NCBI GenBank assembly: GCA_041662605.1 | Contig: JBAZSD010000031.1 | Location: 1-43,524 of the forward strand | Source of the DNA: Desulfomonilaceae bacterium | GTDB lineage: Bacteria; Desulfobacterota; Desulfomonilia; Desulfomonilales; Desulfomonilaceae | Direction of reading: 5' to 3' | Length of the DNA stretch: 43,524 nt | Part shown: piece by piece, positions 1-8,290 of the stretch | Layout of the letters: each line of letters begins with the position of its first letter | How positions within the stretch are numbered: position 1 is the stretch's first letter | Made by a program: the position numbers and the translations under genes | The notes under the pieces: generated by a model | The model's input: the letters and a program-made list of their open reading frames with translations, nothing else | What the model was told of the DNA's origin: nothing | The model's database searches: none

Positions 1-697
<697 letters not shown>

Positions 698-744
698 TCA
701 AAAAAATATGATGTATCCTCGATCACCTATTTGGTTGATATATA

Positions 745-765
745 CGCCGGCATTTTATGCCGGCG
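745..765 (+). other. Palindromic hairpin in the 23S-5S spacer
   Basis: CGCCGGCAT, a TTT loop and ATGCCGGCG form a perfect 9-bp stem between the 23S and 5S genes. There is no T-tract after it, so it is unlikely to terminate transcription. A role in processing of the rRNA precursor is the natural guess, but this is inference. Confidence 0.6.
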
Positions 766-794
766 ACGCTATCATTCTATGTATAGTTAAACCT

Positions 795-913
795 TCCCGG
801 TGACTTTGGCGGAGGGGCCACACCTGTTCCCATTTCGAACACAGAAGTTAAGCCCTCCAGCGCTGATGGTACTGCGTTGGGCGACCACGTGGGAGAGTAA
901 GTCGTTGCCGGGA
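795..913 (+). rRNA. 5S ribosomal RNA
   Basis: The 119-nt segment starts TCCCGGTGAC and ends GTTGCCGGGA, and these ends pair as helix I. The conserved inner segments are present: CCTGTTCCCATTTCGAACAC and GAAGTTAAGC in the loop B/helix III region. It lies about 100 nt after the 23S gene, and a strong terminator follows directly, so it closes the rRNA operon. No tRNA gene lies in the spacer or after the 5S. Confidence 0.95.
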
Positions 914-920
914 TTACCAT

Positions 921-956
921 AACCCCCGTTCAGATAACCCCCTGAATGGGGGTTTT
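921..956 (+). terminator. Rho-independent terminator of the rRNA operon
   Basis: AACCCCCGTTCAG (921-933) pairs with CTGAATGGGGGTT (942-954) with one G-T pair, leaving an 8-nt loop. A short T run is built into the 3' strand. It lies 7 nt after the 5S end. Confidence 0.9.
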
Positions 957-996
957 ATAATTTGGGTCTCAAAATTCTTCCAGGGAGGTTTTTGTT

Positions 997-1461
997 ATGT
1001 CCTTGGTCCCAGTTGGTCCTGGCGATGACATCGACGCCTGGTGCGGCAAGTGTACAATGTTGATGAATCATAGGGTTATTGCCGTAGTGAGCGGCCGAGT
1101 AAAAAAAGTTGAATGTCTCACCTGCCACGCTATTCATGCTTACAAGGCGTCGCCGACCGAAAAAGTTTCGGGAAAGACGCTGAAAAAAGCTGCTTCCGTT
1201 GGCGCTAAAACCGCCAGAGGTCCTGCGGCGAAGGCCGCTAAAGCTGAAAATGAGTGGAAAGTTTTTCTCACTGAATTGCCTGCTGATAGTTCACCTAGGC
1301 CTTACCAATCTACTGACTCCTACGCTGCTAATGAATACATTGACCACCTCTCTTTCGGGATTGGAAGAGTTCTCGAGATTACGGGAGCCGAAAGGATGCT
1401 GGTTATCTTTAAGGACGGTCGAAAAACACTCCTATGCAATCGCTCGAGTTCTCCATCGTGA
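997..1461 (+). CDS. Zinc-ribbon protein with a C-terminal UvrD/PcrA-type tudor-like segment
   Basis: This is a 154-residue protein of unknown role. Residues 16-45 carry two CxxC pairs (CGKC, CLTC), the pattern of a small zinc ribbon. A basic Lys/Ala-rich linker (about 50-85) follows. The last 40 residues (HLSFGIGRVLEI...VIFKDGRKTLL) resemble the tudor-like fold at the C-terminus of UvrD/PcrA helicases, which contacts RNA polymerase in that family. A nucleic-acid- or polymerase-associated role is therefore possible, but only inferred. The ATG has a GGGAGG site about 10 nt upstream. The gene stands alone right behind the rRNA terminator, and a 278-nt gap follows. Confidence 0.75.
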   Translation: MSLVPVGPGDDIDAWCGKCTMLMNHRVIAVVSGRVKKVECLTCHAIHAYKASPTEKVSGKTLKKAASVGAKTARGPAAKAAKAENEWKVFLTELPADSSPRPYQSTDSYAANEYIDHLSFGIGRVLEITGAERMLVIFKDGRKTLLCNRSSSPS

Positions 1462-1630
1462 TTCCCGCTTCAGGCTTCAACCGGTTCAGGTCCCCTTAGA
1501 GGTGGTTATTCTGCATCATTCGCGCTCGGATCCGCAATAGGCTCTCAGATCTGGCCCCTGTATCGATTGAAGTCGCTTTCCTACCCCTCTATTGACGCAA
1601 TACATCACTTCCCTTGTGGCTGTAAATGTT

Positions 1631-1659
1631 TTGACTTTGAATTGATCGACGGATATGTT
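1631..1659 (+). promoter_or_regulatory. Candidate sigma-70 promoter for the efflux adaptor gene
   Basis: TTGACT (1631-1636), a 17-nt spacer and TATGTT (1654-1659) match the housekeeping consensus at 5/6 and 4/6 positions. It lies about 80 nt before the adaptor start at 1740. No other clear feature occupies the 1462-1739 gap. Confidence 0.45.
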
Positions 1660-1739
1660 TTTTTGAACGTAGCGTATTTTGCTGACGCGGCGACTGATGA
1701 GCCGCGGAATTTTAGGCGCTTGCTTAGGGGTATCGGCTG

Positions 1740-2894
1740 GTGATGTATTATCTCCGCTTATTGCTATTGGGTGCGATCATCTTGGCCGTCGGGGTTATCG
1801 TCGGGTCGTGTTCCGAGAAGTTGAAGAAGCCTCCGGTGTTGCCTCTGAATGTAGGCGTGAGAACGGTTGAAAAAGGCGATATCGTTAAACGTCTCTATGT
1901 TTCAGGGTCTCTTGTCTATGATGTGAATACTATCGTCTCGGCCGAGGTTTCCGCACAGGTCAAGGCGATACTGGTTAAAGACGGGGGGGCGGTGAAGAAA
2001 GATGAGATTCTGCTGACTTTCGATGACGTTAAAATCAAGACCCTAGCGGATCAGGCGCAGGCCAATCTCCAGCGTGATGAGGCTACTCTTGAATTTAATA
2101 GAACAGAGTGGGGGAAGAACCTGGAGCTATTAAAATCGGCTGCTGTAAGCCAAATGACTTACGATCAAAAGTTTTCGATTTATCGTCATTCTTTACAGCA
2201 AGTCGACGCCGACAAAGCATTGGTCACCAGGACACTCGAAGACTTGAAGCGAACGAAGGTACGTGCTCCCATCCGGGGATTGTTGACAGAGCGTTTTGTT
2301 GAGGAAGGGGATTGGGTTGGAGAAGGCGGAAAGCTTTTCAGAATAAGCGATTATCGGAAAATAAGACTTGAGCCCTTTCTGACAGATCTTGAGGTTGGAA
2401 AACTTGACATGAAGAAGGTCGAAACTGAGGGAATTAGGGCTGAAATTACCGTAGACGCATATCCCGGGAAAGTTTTCCAGGGCAAGCTCACATATATTCA
2501 AGGTGTCGCAGGGCCTAACCGTTTGTTTCAGTCACGATTCTATCTTGATAATCCCGACATGCTGTTGTTGCAAGGGATGTACGCGAGAGGCTCTACTGTG
2601 CTGGAAACAGTTCCTGATGTTTTGAAGGTACCAATCCTGGGATTGCTCGATGAGACTAGAGAAAATGAAGCCAACTCGTGTTTCACTGTCGATGCGGAGC
2701 ATAAAGCGCGACTCACGAGGGTTAAAGTAGGCTCAATGGATTCGGAATTTGCGGAGATTACTGAAGGTCTTAAGATCGGAGACATAGTTGTGGTTGAAGG
2801 TAAGGAGGTAATCGTAGATGGTCAGCCACTCCATACAATGGGCGCTTCTGAATGGAACGAAAAGCGAGGCGAGATCCAAAGGAAACTTGATTGA
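1740..2894 (+). CDS. HlyD/AcrA-family periplasmic adaptor, probable lipoprotein
   Basis: This is a membrane fusion protein of the RND/ABC efflux type (384 aa). Residues 5-24 form a hydrophobic signal with a lipobox-like VGSC ending at C24, so the protein is probably lipid-anchored in the periplasm. Residues about 38-97 form the first half of a barrel-sandwich hybrid, with a VKDGGAVKKDE turn. A coiled-coil hairpin covers about 105-165. The second half (KVRAPIRGLL...VEEGDWV) and a beta-barrel follow. The start is GTG 1740 (AGGGG 9 nt upstream) or the adjacent ATG 1743. No inner-membrane pump or outer-membrane factor lies beside it, so its partner must be encoded elsewhere. Family assignment is firm; the substrate is unknown. 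Confidence 0.9.
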   Translation: MMYYLRLLLLGAIILAVGVIVGSCSEKLKKPPVLPLNVGVRTVEKGDIVKRLYVSGSLVYDVNTIVSAEVSAQVKAILVKDGGAVKKDEILLTFDDVKIKTLADQAQANLQRDEATLEFNRTEWGKNLELLKSAAVSQMTYDQKFSIYRHSLQQVDADKALVTRTLEDLKRTKVRAPIRGLLTERFVEEGDWVGEGGKLFRISDYRKIRLEPFLTDLEVGKLDMKKVETEGIRAEITVDAYPGKVFQGKLTYIQGVAGPNRLFQSRFYLDNPDMLLLQGMYARGSTVLETVPDVLKVPILGLLDETRENEANSCFTVDAEHKARLTRVKVGSMDSEFAEITEGLKIGDIVVVEGKEVIVDGQPLHTMGASEWNEKRGEIQRKLD

Positions 2895-2957
2895 ACATAT
2901 TTTGAATTGATTTTCTACGAATTACGAGATAAAATGCGACTTATTGGGAGTTTTGTC

Positions 2958-3209
2958 GTGAAGCGATTAATAATTCTATACTCCGTAGTCCTAGTTTTAA
3001 GCTTGAGTGTGGCTGTCTACGCTGAAAATATTCCAGTCGGGGGATCCAATACTCCCCAGACAGCGGTTTCGCAGCAGGTCGGCTCTCAACAACAATTTTA
3101 CGGATATGTTCCGCCCCCTCCAATTAGACACACGTGGCCTGGTGGTTACAAAGTCATATTCCATGAGATGATGAATACTCTCATGGAACATATCATTGGT
3201 CATTACTAG
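2958..3209 (+). CDS. Small secreted protein of unknown function
   Basis: The protein has 83 residues. The GTG at 2958 is preferred because GGGAG lies 7 nt upstream and the first residues then form a classic signal peptide: a KR pair, then a hydrophobic stretch ending near AVYA-E. A start at 2907 would add a charged N-terminus ahead of the signal. The mature part is short, Gln/Ser-rich, with a YVPPPP patch and a His/Met-rich tail (HEMMNTLMEHIIGHY). It follows the adaptor gene by 63 nt and may be co-transcribed. I do not recognise a family. The signal peptide and Pro patch recall the tandem pair at 17292 and 17875. Confidence 0.6.
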   Translation: MKRLIILYSVVLVLSLSVAVYAENIPVGGSNTPQTAVSQQVGSQQQFYGYVPPPPIRHTWPGGYKVIFHEMMNTLMEHIIGHY

Positions 3210-3455
3210 AGCGTGATGCGCATTCAGAAAGACTGTCCTTCTCAAGTCGTGTTTAAGTCGATTTGAGTGTGGGACACCGTTTACTCCGGAATGCCGGTGA
3301 GCGTTCCCTCAGTATCTTTCAAGAGATCACACCATTAAATCCCACGGTTGATAAAAAAATGAGCTTCAATTCGAGATGTTTGCAGCCTTAATGATCATGA
3401 ATCATTTTCCAGTGTTCAGTATCTAAAATAGTAAACATCACAGGAGGTGTTCATC

Positions 3456-3818
3456 ATGATATCAACTGTTTCAGACACAACATCCAATTGCGGATGCGGC
3501 CCTGCTCCTAGTTATCCTGGTGAAGAATGTTGTGACTGTCGTCCTAAGGTGGCGTTAACACCAGAAGAAGAGGCAATTCTTAAGAAACTTAGATCTCTAA
3601 AAACGGAGGCAAGGTACCTGATATCAAGATTGAAGGATATTGAGAACCACCGTTTTGATAAAATGGATAGCGCCTCTGTTTCTATGGAAGGTGAATGGTT
3701 GAGGATTTCAAATGAGATCGATAGCCTCCGGACTATGTGGAGAGAATGGGAAAAGAGACTGGATGACGCAAAAGAGCAGAAATGGATAATGTTAGGGCAT
3801 AGGGAACCAAAAATCTGA
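3456..3818 (+). CDS. Cys-rich N-terminus plus coiled-coil protein, unknown function
   Basis: The protein has 120 residues. The ATG at 3456 is chosen because AGGAGGTG (3442-3449) lies 6 nt before it; the in-frame GTG at 3447 sits inside that site. The N-terminus is cysteine-rich (CGCGPAPSYPGEECCDC, residues about 12-28), which could bind metal. Residues about 35-115 are charged and helical with heptad-like spacing (LKKLRSLKTEARYLISRL), so a coiled coil is likely. There is no signal peptide, so it should be cytoplasmic. It lies 67 nt before the ATPase-GNAT gene on the same strand. No family is recognised. Confidence 0.65.
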   Translation: MISTVSDTTSNCGCGPAPSYPGEECCDCRPKVALTPEEEAILKKLRSLKTEARYLISRLKDIENHRFDKMDSASVSMEGEWLRISNEIDSLRTMWREWEKRLDDAKEQKWIMLGHREPKI

Positions 3819-3885
3819 GGAGTTCCGAAGTCGGGCAGCAGATATTCGACATTGACAATGTCTTAATTGGAAAGAGCATGTATCA

Positions 3886-5370
3886 ATGGCCGAAAATATT
3901 CTAGCGGTACTGAATGTAAACGCTGATTGTCGACTGCTCGCGGCGGTTGAAAGCTTCGTAGCTGGTATAGCGGAGTCACAGGGGCTTTCATCGTCTGAGT
4001 CCTCCGAGTTAGGCAAACTGGCAAAAGATGCTCTGGACTATGTGATTGGAATAAACCTTGTCCAATCGGAGACGAGCACGGTAGCCATAACATTGAGTAC
4101 CAGAATGGACCAGTTCGTCGTTGCGGTCGAACATCAAGGGCTACCCATCGATTTAGGAAGCGATATCCCCCTGAGATCATCGCCATTTTCTCTGTCGATA
4201 AAGTCCCCCGTGGTTGATGAGGTAAGCCTCGTCAATCTCGGCAAGATCGGACAAAGATTCGAGTTCGTAAAATATGTCGATTATCCAAGCCCTTACGAGC
4301 CCGGTACGTGCTCTACGGTTCTTGCAAAAGACAGCGAGATTTCCGTAATTACGGATCATGACCACATTGAGGTTCGGGAGGTCCTCCCTGATGAGGGGCT
4401 GAAGGTCGCAAGATGTTTCCACAGGGTTTACGGATATACTTATGGTCCGAGCTATGTCTATTTTCCGGATCGCCTAAAAGCAATGATTGAGGCTGGAAAT
4501 CTTGTTTCTATAGGAGCCTTTGATCTTTCCGGGGAGTTGGTCGCTCACGGAGCGATGCGACTTGACCCACCGGATGCCACCGTTGGTGAGTTGATATCTT
4601 TGGCCGTTGATCCACGGTACCGAGGAGTTGGGTTGGCGTCAAGAATTCACTTGAGCCTTATGGACTTTGCTCGTAAGAAAAAAATGAAGTGTTTGATAGG
4701 GGAAGCAGTAACTCTGCACCCCTACTCGCAAAAACTTTGCCTGGCTGTTGGGGGAAGAGAGTCGGCTATTATGGTAGGATATATTCCTCCATCTGATTAC
4801 AAACTAATTTCGGCCGGAGACGTTAAACGACGTCAATTGGCTGTAGTATACTTCTTTGGGCTCTCTGATTCCTCCGAGTCGTATAAAATATTTGCGCCTC
4901 AGAACTATCGAGACATAATTGAAAAGATATATGCTCATCTGGGATTAAAAAGAGAGTTACTCTCAGAATCGGCTGTTCCGTGGGGTACACAGTGTGGTGA
5001 AACGGCTTTCAACGTAAGGGTCTATAACGAAGTTAGAATGGCGTCTATTTCAATAGAAATCTATTGTCCCGACACATCGGAAATTGTCGGTGTCAAGCTG
5101 AGGGAACTTCTGGAACAGGGGATCGAATACATTTACCTTGATCTGCCTCTATCTGATCCGCTTACACCTCATTTTGCGCAGGAGTTTGAGTCGTCAGGTT
5201 TCTTTTTCTGCGGAGTTGTTCCCTATCTTCTACAGTCTGACGCGTTACGGTTGCAGTTTATCAACACCAGAGAAGTCAATTTTGGAGAGGCTGTAATAGT
5301 CTCTGAGTTTGGTAAAGAACTGGCGAGGTATGTCATGTCGAAAAAGCAGTCAATCCCTTTTATGCAGTAA
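3886..5370 (+). CDS. GNAT acetyltransferase with N-terminal RsbW/HATPase-like domain
   Basis: This is a 494-residue fusion. Residues about 1-125 have the layout of anti-sigma-type (RsbW-like) ATPase domains. A helix at the N-box position (KLAKDALDYVI) is followed by a strand pair and a G1-like turn (VEHQGLPIDL). The usual Asn of the N-box and the DxGxG are not kept, so ATP binding is doubtful. Residues about 160-305 are a GNAT fold, with VDPRYRGVGLA around R246-G249 as the acetyl-CoA pyrophosphate loop. About 190 C-terminal residues form a further alpha/beta region that I cannot name. The gene is followed by two response regulators, suggesting a signalling role. The acceptor substrate is unknown. 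Confidence 0.75.
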   Translation: MAENILAVLNVNADCRLLAAVESFVAGIAESQGLSSSESSELGKLAKDALDYVIGINLVQSETSTVAITLSTRMDQFVVAVEHQGLPIDLGSDIPLRSSPFSLSIKSPVVDEVSLVNLGKIGQRFEFVKYVDYPSPYEPGTCSTVLAKDSEISVITDHDHIEVREVLPDEGLKVARCFHRVYGYTYGPSYVYFPDRLKAMIEAGNLVSIGAFDLSGELVAHGAMRLDPPDATVGELISLAVDPRYRGVGLASRIHLSLMDFARKKKMKCLIGEAVTLHPYSQKLCLAVGGRESAIMVGYIPPSDYKLISAGDVKRRQLAVVYFFGLSDSSESYKIFAPQNYRDIIEKIYAHLGLKRELLSESAVPWGTQCGETAFNVRVYNEVRMASISIEIYCPDTSEIVGVKLRELLEQGIEYIYLDLPLSDPLTPHFAQEFESSGFFFCGVVPYLLQSDALRLQFINTREVNFGEAVIVSEFGKELARYVMSKKQSIPFMQ

Positions 5371-5441
5371 AAGGCTCCTCTTGAATAGTATTAGCGGCAG
5401 TTCGCCGTGGCCTGAAGCATTGTTCCAAGAAGGACGATCAC

Positions 5442-6047
5442 ATGAATGATCATACGATACATGTGCTGCTGGTAGAAGGTGATCGGGCATATGTCGAATA
5501 TATAAAAGATCTTATTACCGAAGTCATCCGCGAGATAAAAATATTAGTTGATCACGCTCCGTCTCTTGCCGAGGCTATAGACCTGCTTGATAAGAAAGAT
5601 TTTGACGTTGTTCTAATGGATCTGACGCTGCCGGACAGTATGGGACTCGAAACTTTTCAGCAATTCAATCAACGCGCCCCGAATATGCCGGTGGTTTTAT
5701 TGTCGAGCTTGGATGATTCGCAAGTTGCGACTCAGGCGGTTTCGGAGGGCGCTCAAGATTATTTACCCAAGAGGGGATTGAGTTCAAGGCTACTCCTGCG
5801 ATCCATCAGATATGCTATAGAGCGCCACAAACTTGTGTTGAACCTGCAACAGGCGCTGAACGAAGTCAGGACACTGCGTGGATTTCTGCCGATCTGCTCG
5901 AATTGTAAGAAAATCAGAAATGACAAGGGCTATTGGCAGGCCGTTGAAGTCTATGTCCAGGAGCATTCGGACGCGCAATTCAGTCACGGAATTTGCCCGG
6001 AATGTCTCAAAAAACTTTATCCTGAGTTTGCCACTGAAATTGTTTAG
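5442..6047 (+). CDS. Response regulator: receiver domain plus C-terminal Cys-rich (zinc-binding-like) tail
   Basis: The protein has 201 residues. Residues 6-125 are a CheY-like receiver with phospho-acceptor D60 (VLMDLTLPD) and the late Lys in DYLPKRG. At the Mg-binding acidic pair the sequence is VEGD: E12 is kept but the next position is Gly, with Asp one later. A helix links to a tail (about 145-195), LRGFLPICSNCKKIRN...GICPECLKKLYPE, with two CxxC pairs. This tail is common after PAS or REC domains in this kind of bacterium and probably binds zinc. It has no DNA-binding domain. It lies 71 nt after the ATPase-GNAT gene and likely works with it or with a distant kinase. Confidence 0.88.
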   Translation: MNDHTIHVLLVEGDRAYVEYIKDLITEVIREIKILVDHAPSLAEAIDLLDKKDFDVVLMDLTLPDSMGLETFQQFNQRAPNMPVVLLSSLDDSQVATQAVSEGAQDYLPKRGLSSRLLLRSIRYAIERHKLVLNLQQALNEVRTLRGFLPICSNCKKIRNDKGYWQAVEVYVQEHSDAQFSHGICPECLKKLYPEFATEIV

Positions 6048-6110
6048 GAACACACTCCACAACTAACTAAATTTTGCTGTCTGTGTCATAATTGTTTGCG
6101 ATAGGCTCTA

Positions 6111-6139
6111 TTGCTCTGTTAAGAATAGAGTAATAATAC
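6111..6139 (+). promoter_or_regulatory. Candidate sigma-70 promoter for the receiver gene
   Basis: TTGCTC (6111-6116), a 17-nt spacer and TAATAC (6134-6139) lie about 60 nt before the ATG at 6199. Overlapping this is CTCTAT...ATAGAG, an imperfect dyad that might be an operator. This is pattern evidence only. Confidence 0.4.
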
Positions 6140-6198
6140 CCGGACTATTGAAAATTGTTGATTTAATGATGCTGACTATTTGAGTTGGGTCTAAGGTT

Positions 6199-6615
6199 AT
6201 GGAACGGTCTTTGCCATTTAACCTGGAAAGGGGACCGGATTTGCCTAGAATATTAGTTGTAGACGATGAACCTCCCATTAGGGGGTTATTGCGTCAGGCT
6301 TTTGAGATGAATGGTTATGATGTTCTTGAGGCTTCCAACGGCGTAGAGGCTGTGAAAATGTTCCGTGAGAACGACATTGATCTGGTTGTTACCGATATCA
6401 TAATGCCTGACAAAGAAGGTCTTGAATCCATCATGGACTTGAAAGAGATCGACCCGGACGTAAAGATCATAGCGATGTCTGGCGGAGGACGGCTGGAACC
6501 GCATTCGTATCTTCAGATGGCGTCTAAATTTGGGGCCAAGAGGGTCTTTCAAAAACCTCTTTCAATAGCTCTTCTCGTTTCCGCTGTAAAGGAACTCATT
6601 GGACCTGAAAGCTAG
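6199..6615 (+). CDS. Single-domain response regulator (CheY-like)
   Basis: The 138 residues are almost all receiver domain. It has the acidic pair D22-D23 (VVDDE), phospho-acceptor D66 (VVTDIIMPD), the switch region IIAMSGGG (about 90-97) and K119 in QKP. No output domain follows, so it should act by protein contact or phosphorelay. The ATG at 6199 gives a 17-residue lead before the first strand. A TTG at 6241, preceded by AAAGGGGA, would give a protein starting right at the receiver and is a real alternative. It converges on the minus-strand CAP gene with a 22-nt gap. No cognate kinase is adjacent. Confidence 0.9.
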   Translation: MERSLPFNLERGPDLPRILVVDDEPPIRGLLRQAFEMNGYDVLEASNGVEAVKMFRENDIDLVVTDIIMPDKEGLESIMDLKEIDPDVKIIAMSGGGRLEPHSYLQMASKFGAKRVFQKPLSIALLVSAVKELIGPES

Positions 6616-6637
6616 AGCCGGCCAGGGGAAAGTTATG

Positions 6638-7207
6638 TCAGCTTACGTGCTCTCGAGAAGAAAACAATTGTGTGACATATCCGTCGAAAAAACCTATCCC
6701 CATACTCTTAAATTCTGGATTCAGAATGTTTTTCCTGTGCCCCGGGCTGTTCATCCACGCGCTCACAATCTTGTGAGCGTATTCATCGCGACCTGACAAA
6801 GTTGCTGGAAAGCCCCGACTCGTCCAAAATATATTCTCACCGAATATTACCGGTTTTTGAAACTTCAACGTTTTCATTCGTTCGTCAAAAGTTTGCCGGC
6901 CCTTTGGAAATTTATCCGAATTGTGAGCCATCAGACGCTCTCTCGCTTGGTCCTGAGAATGGGTTTGCGCAAGCCTCCCCAGAGCGATGTTTGTCCTTAA
7001 CGTCGGCAACTTACGGTGGGTACGTTCCTGGTTTGTCCATTTCAGGATGAACCTCTCCAATTCTACACGTGATTGATCCGAACCGCCATTAGGATCTTTC
7101 GCGTCAACAGATATCCCAGACGATATAACATAAAGACCGGCGCAGAAAAAAAATACCAAGACGTATACTTTGGTATTAAACATATCGTGACTCAAACGGT
7201 TCTTCAC
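6638..7207 (-). CDS. CAP/SCP-domain secreted protein (YkwD-like)
   Basis: The protein has 189 residues. The GTG at 7207 follows the GSCFA stop codon directly (TGAGTG) and has a GGGAGGG site just upstream. An ATG eight codons later is a second option. Residues about 13-36 form a signal peptide or membrane anchor. The rest is a CAP (cysteine-rich secretory/antigen 5/PR-1) domain with H83 in THSQDQA, E124 in GENIF and H157 in SPGHRKNIL, the residues that line the metal site in this family. Bacterial CAP proteins act outside the cytoplasm, and their biochemical role is mostly unknown. It is certainly co-translated with the GSCFA gene. Confidence 0.9.
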   Translation of the reverse strand: MKNRLSHDMFNTKVYVLVFFFCAGLYVISSGISVDAKDPNGGSDQSRVELERFILKWTNQERTHRKLPTLRTNIALGRLAQTHSQDQARERLMAHNSDKFPKGRQTFDERMKTLKFQKPVIFGENIFWTSRGFPATLSGRDEYAHKIVSAWMNSPGHRKNILNPEFKSMGIGFFDGYVTQLFSSREHVS

Positions 7208-8161
7208 TCAGCCCTCCCCGTACGCTGCAAGGAAATGTCGCATAATGAAATTAACCGTTTCCTGATTGACATGGAAATTTTCCCTACCGTTGGCAAAAAC
7301 AGAATCTCCTTTCATGGGTCTGAAGATCGTCGCCATCTCGTAAGCCGGGAAATACGACACATTCGGGCATTGAGACACCAGCTCGTCTGCAACGGCGCGT
7401 AGGGTTGATTTTGAATTACAACTCGCGCTCATGACATCACAATCTTTTCTAAATGTGGCCCATAGGTGAACGGGGGAAACGGTTAATATTATGTGACATC
7501 CGGGATTATAGCGCCTTATTATGTCGTGTATTCGTCGTAAATTATTCATATTTTCATCGTAACGACTCACCCGGAATTCATAGCGGCTCATATCCCCGCC
7601 TTCATTTACAAAAGGACCGGCAGGAAGACATATCACCGATTGATCTATCTTGTCCTGCCAGATCTCTGTTAATCCAAGAGTCAATATCAGTATTTCCGCT
7701 GACTCAAGAACCTGACGGGACATTTGCACGTGGTGTTCAAAGTCGACTTGTGCTTGTTCCATTGAATCGTAAAGAATGATTCGACGGTACGGGTCCTGGA
7801 CAGTCCGCGTCTCGGGAGATATCCACCAGCGGATATCCGGATCAAATTTCTCAAAAGTGTACTCAAATATCTGGCGCATGGAGAAAGTGTTATAGAGTCT
7901 CTCCCACGCAGCCGACGCATGTTTTGAAGCGGGGTGTTCCGTCTCTGTTGTTATGTAAGAGTACCCCTTACACAAAAGAACCGATTTGATCTCTCTGGCA
8001 AAACAGGATCCCATCGAGGCGATTCTGGTAGATCTGGTAATTGTTGGTCCTTTGTGAGGCGCAAGAACAAAATGCTCAGAAATGGGAGGGTTATCGTATG
8101 AACCCGGCCAAACCTGCCATGAATCAAAAACATGCGATGGGTGAACATCAGATCTAGGCAT
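7208..8161 (-). CDS. GSCFA-domain protein
   Basis: The protein has 317 residues and the family's defining motif GSCFA at 51-55 (ASMGSCFAREI). It also has the later conserved segments LTLGLTEIW (160-168), LTVSPVHLW (226-234) and FHVN (296-299). GSCFA proteins are related to SGNH/GDSL hydrolases. The layout of an early Ser, the TLGLTE stretch and a late His fits such a fold, but the substrate is unknown; polysaccharide or glycolipid modification is often suggested. There is no signal peptide. The ATG follows AAGGAG by 6 nt. The gene is coupled to the CAP gene downstream and to a short reading frame upstream. Confidence 0.88.
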   Translation of the reverse strand: MPRSDVHPSHVFDSWQVWPGSYDNPPISEHFVLAPHKGPTITRSTRIASMGSCFAREIKSVLLCKGYSYITTETEHPASKHASAAWERLYNTFSMRQIFEYTFEKFDPDIRWWISPETRTVQDPYRRIILYDSMEQAQVDFEHHVQMSRQVLESAEILILTLGLTEIWQDKIDQSVICLPAGPFVNEGGDMSRYEFRVSRYDENMNNLRRIHDIIRRYNPGCHIILTVSPVHLWATFRKDCDVMSASCNSKSTLRAVADELVSQCPNVSYFPAYEMATIFRPMKGDSVFANGRENFHVNQETVNFIMRHFLAAYGEG

Positions 8162-8249
8162 CCGACTCCTTATTTATGATTGGCCTAACGACAGTTCCTG
8201 TTTCGATGAACTCCACTTTTTCCGGAGGAACAGGTCTATTGCCCTTCAC
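8154..8249 (-). CDS. Possible 31-residue small protein overlapping the GSCFA start
   Basis: A GTG at 8249 opens a 31-codon frame (MKGNRPVPPEKVEFIETG... ending NKESDA) whose TAG overlaps the first codons of the GSCFA gene (ATGCCTAG). A weak AAGG lies 4 nt upstream of the GTG. Its composition is protein-like and it fills the 129-nt gap between apgM and GSCFA. It could instead be chance or a translational-coupling leader. I recognise no family. Confidence 0.3.
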   Translation of the reverse strand: MKGNRPVPPEKVEFIETGTVVRPIINKESDA

Positions 8250-8290
8250 ACAACCTTGCGTGGTGTCTGGGCTAAAAAGATAGGAAGTGA

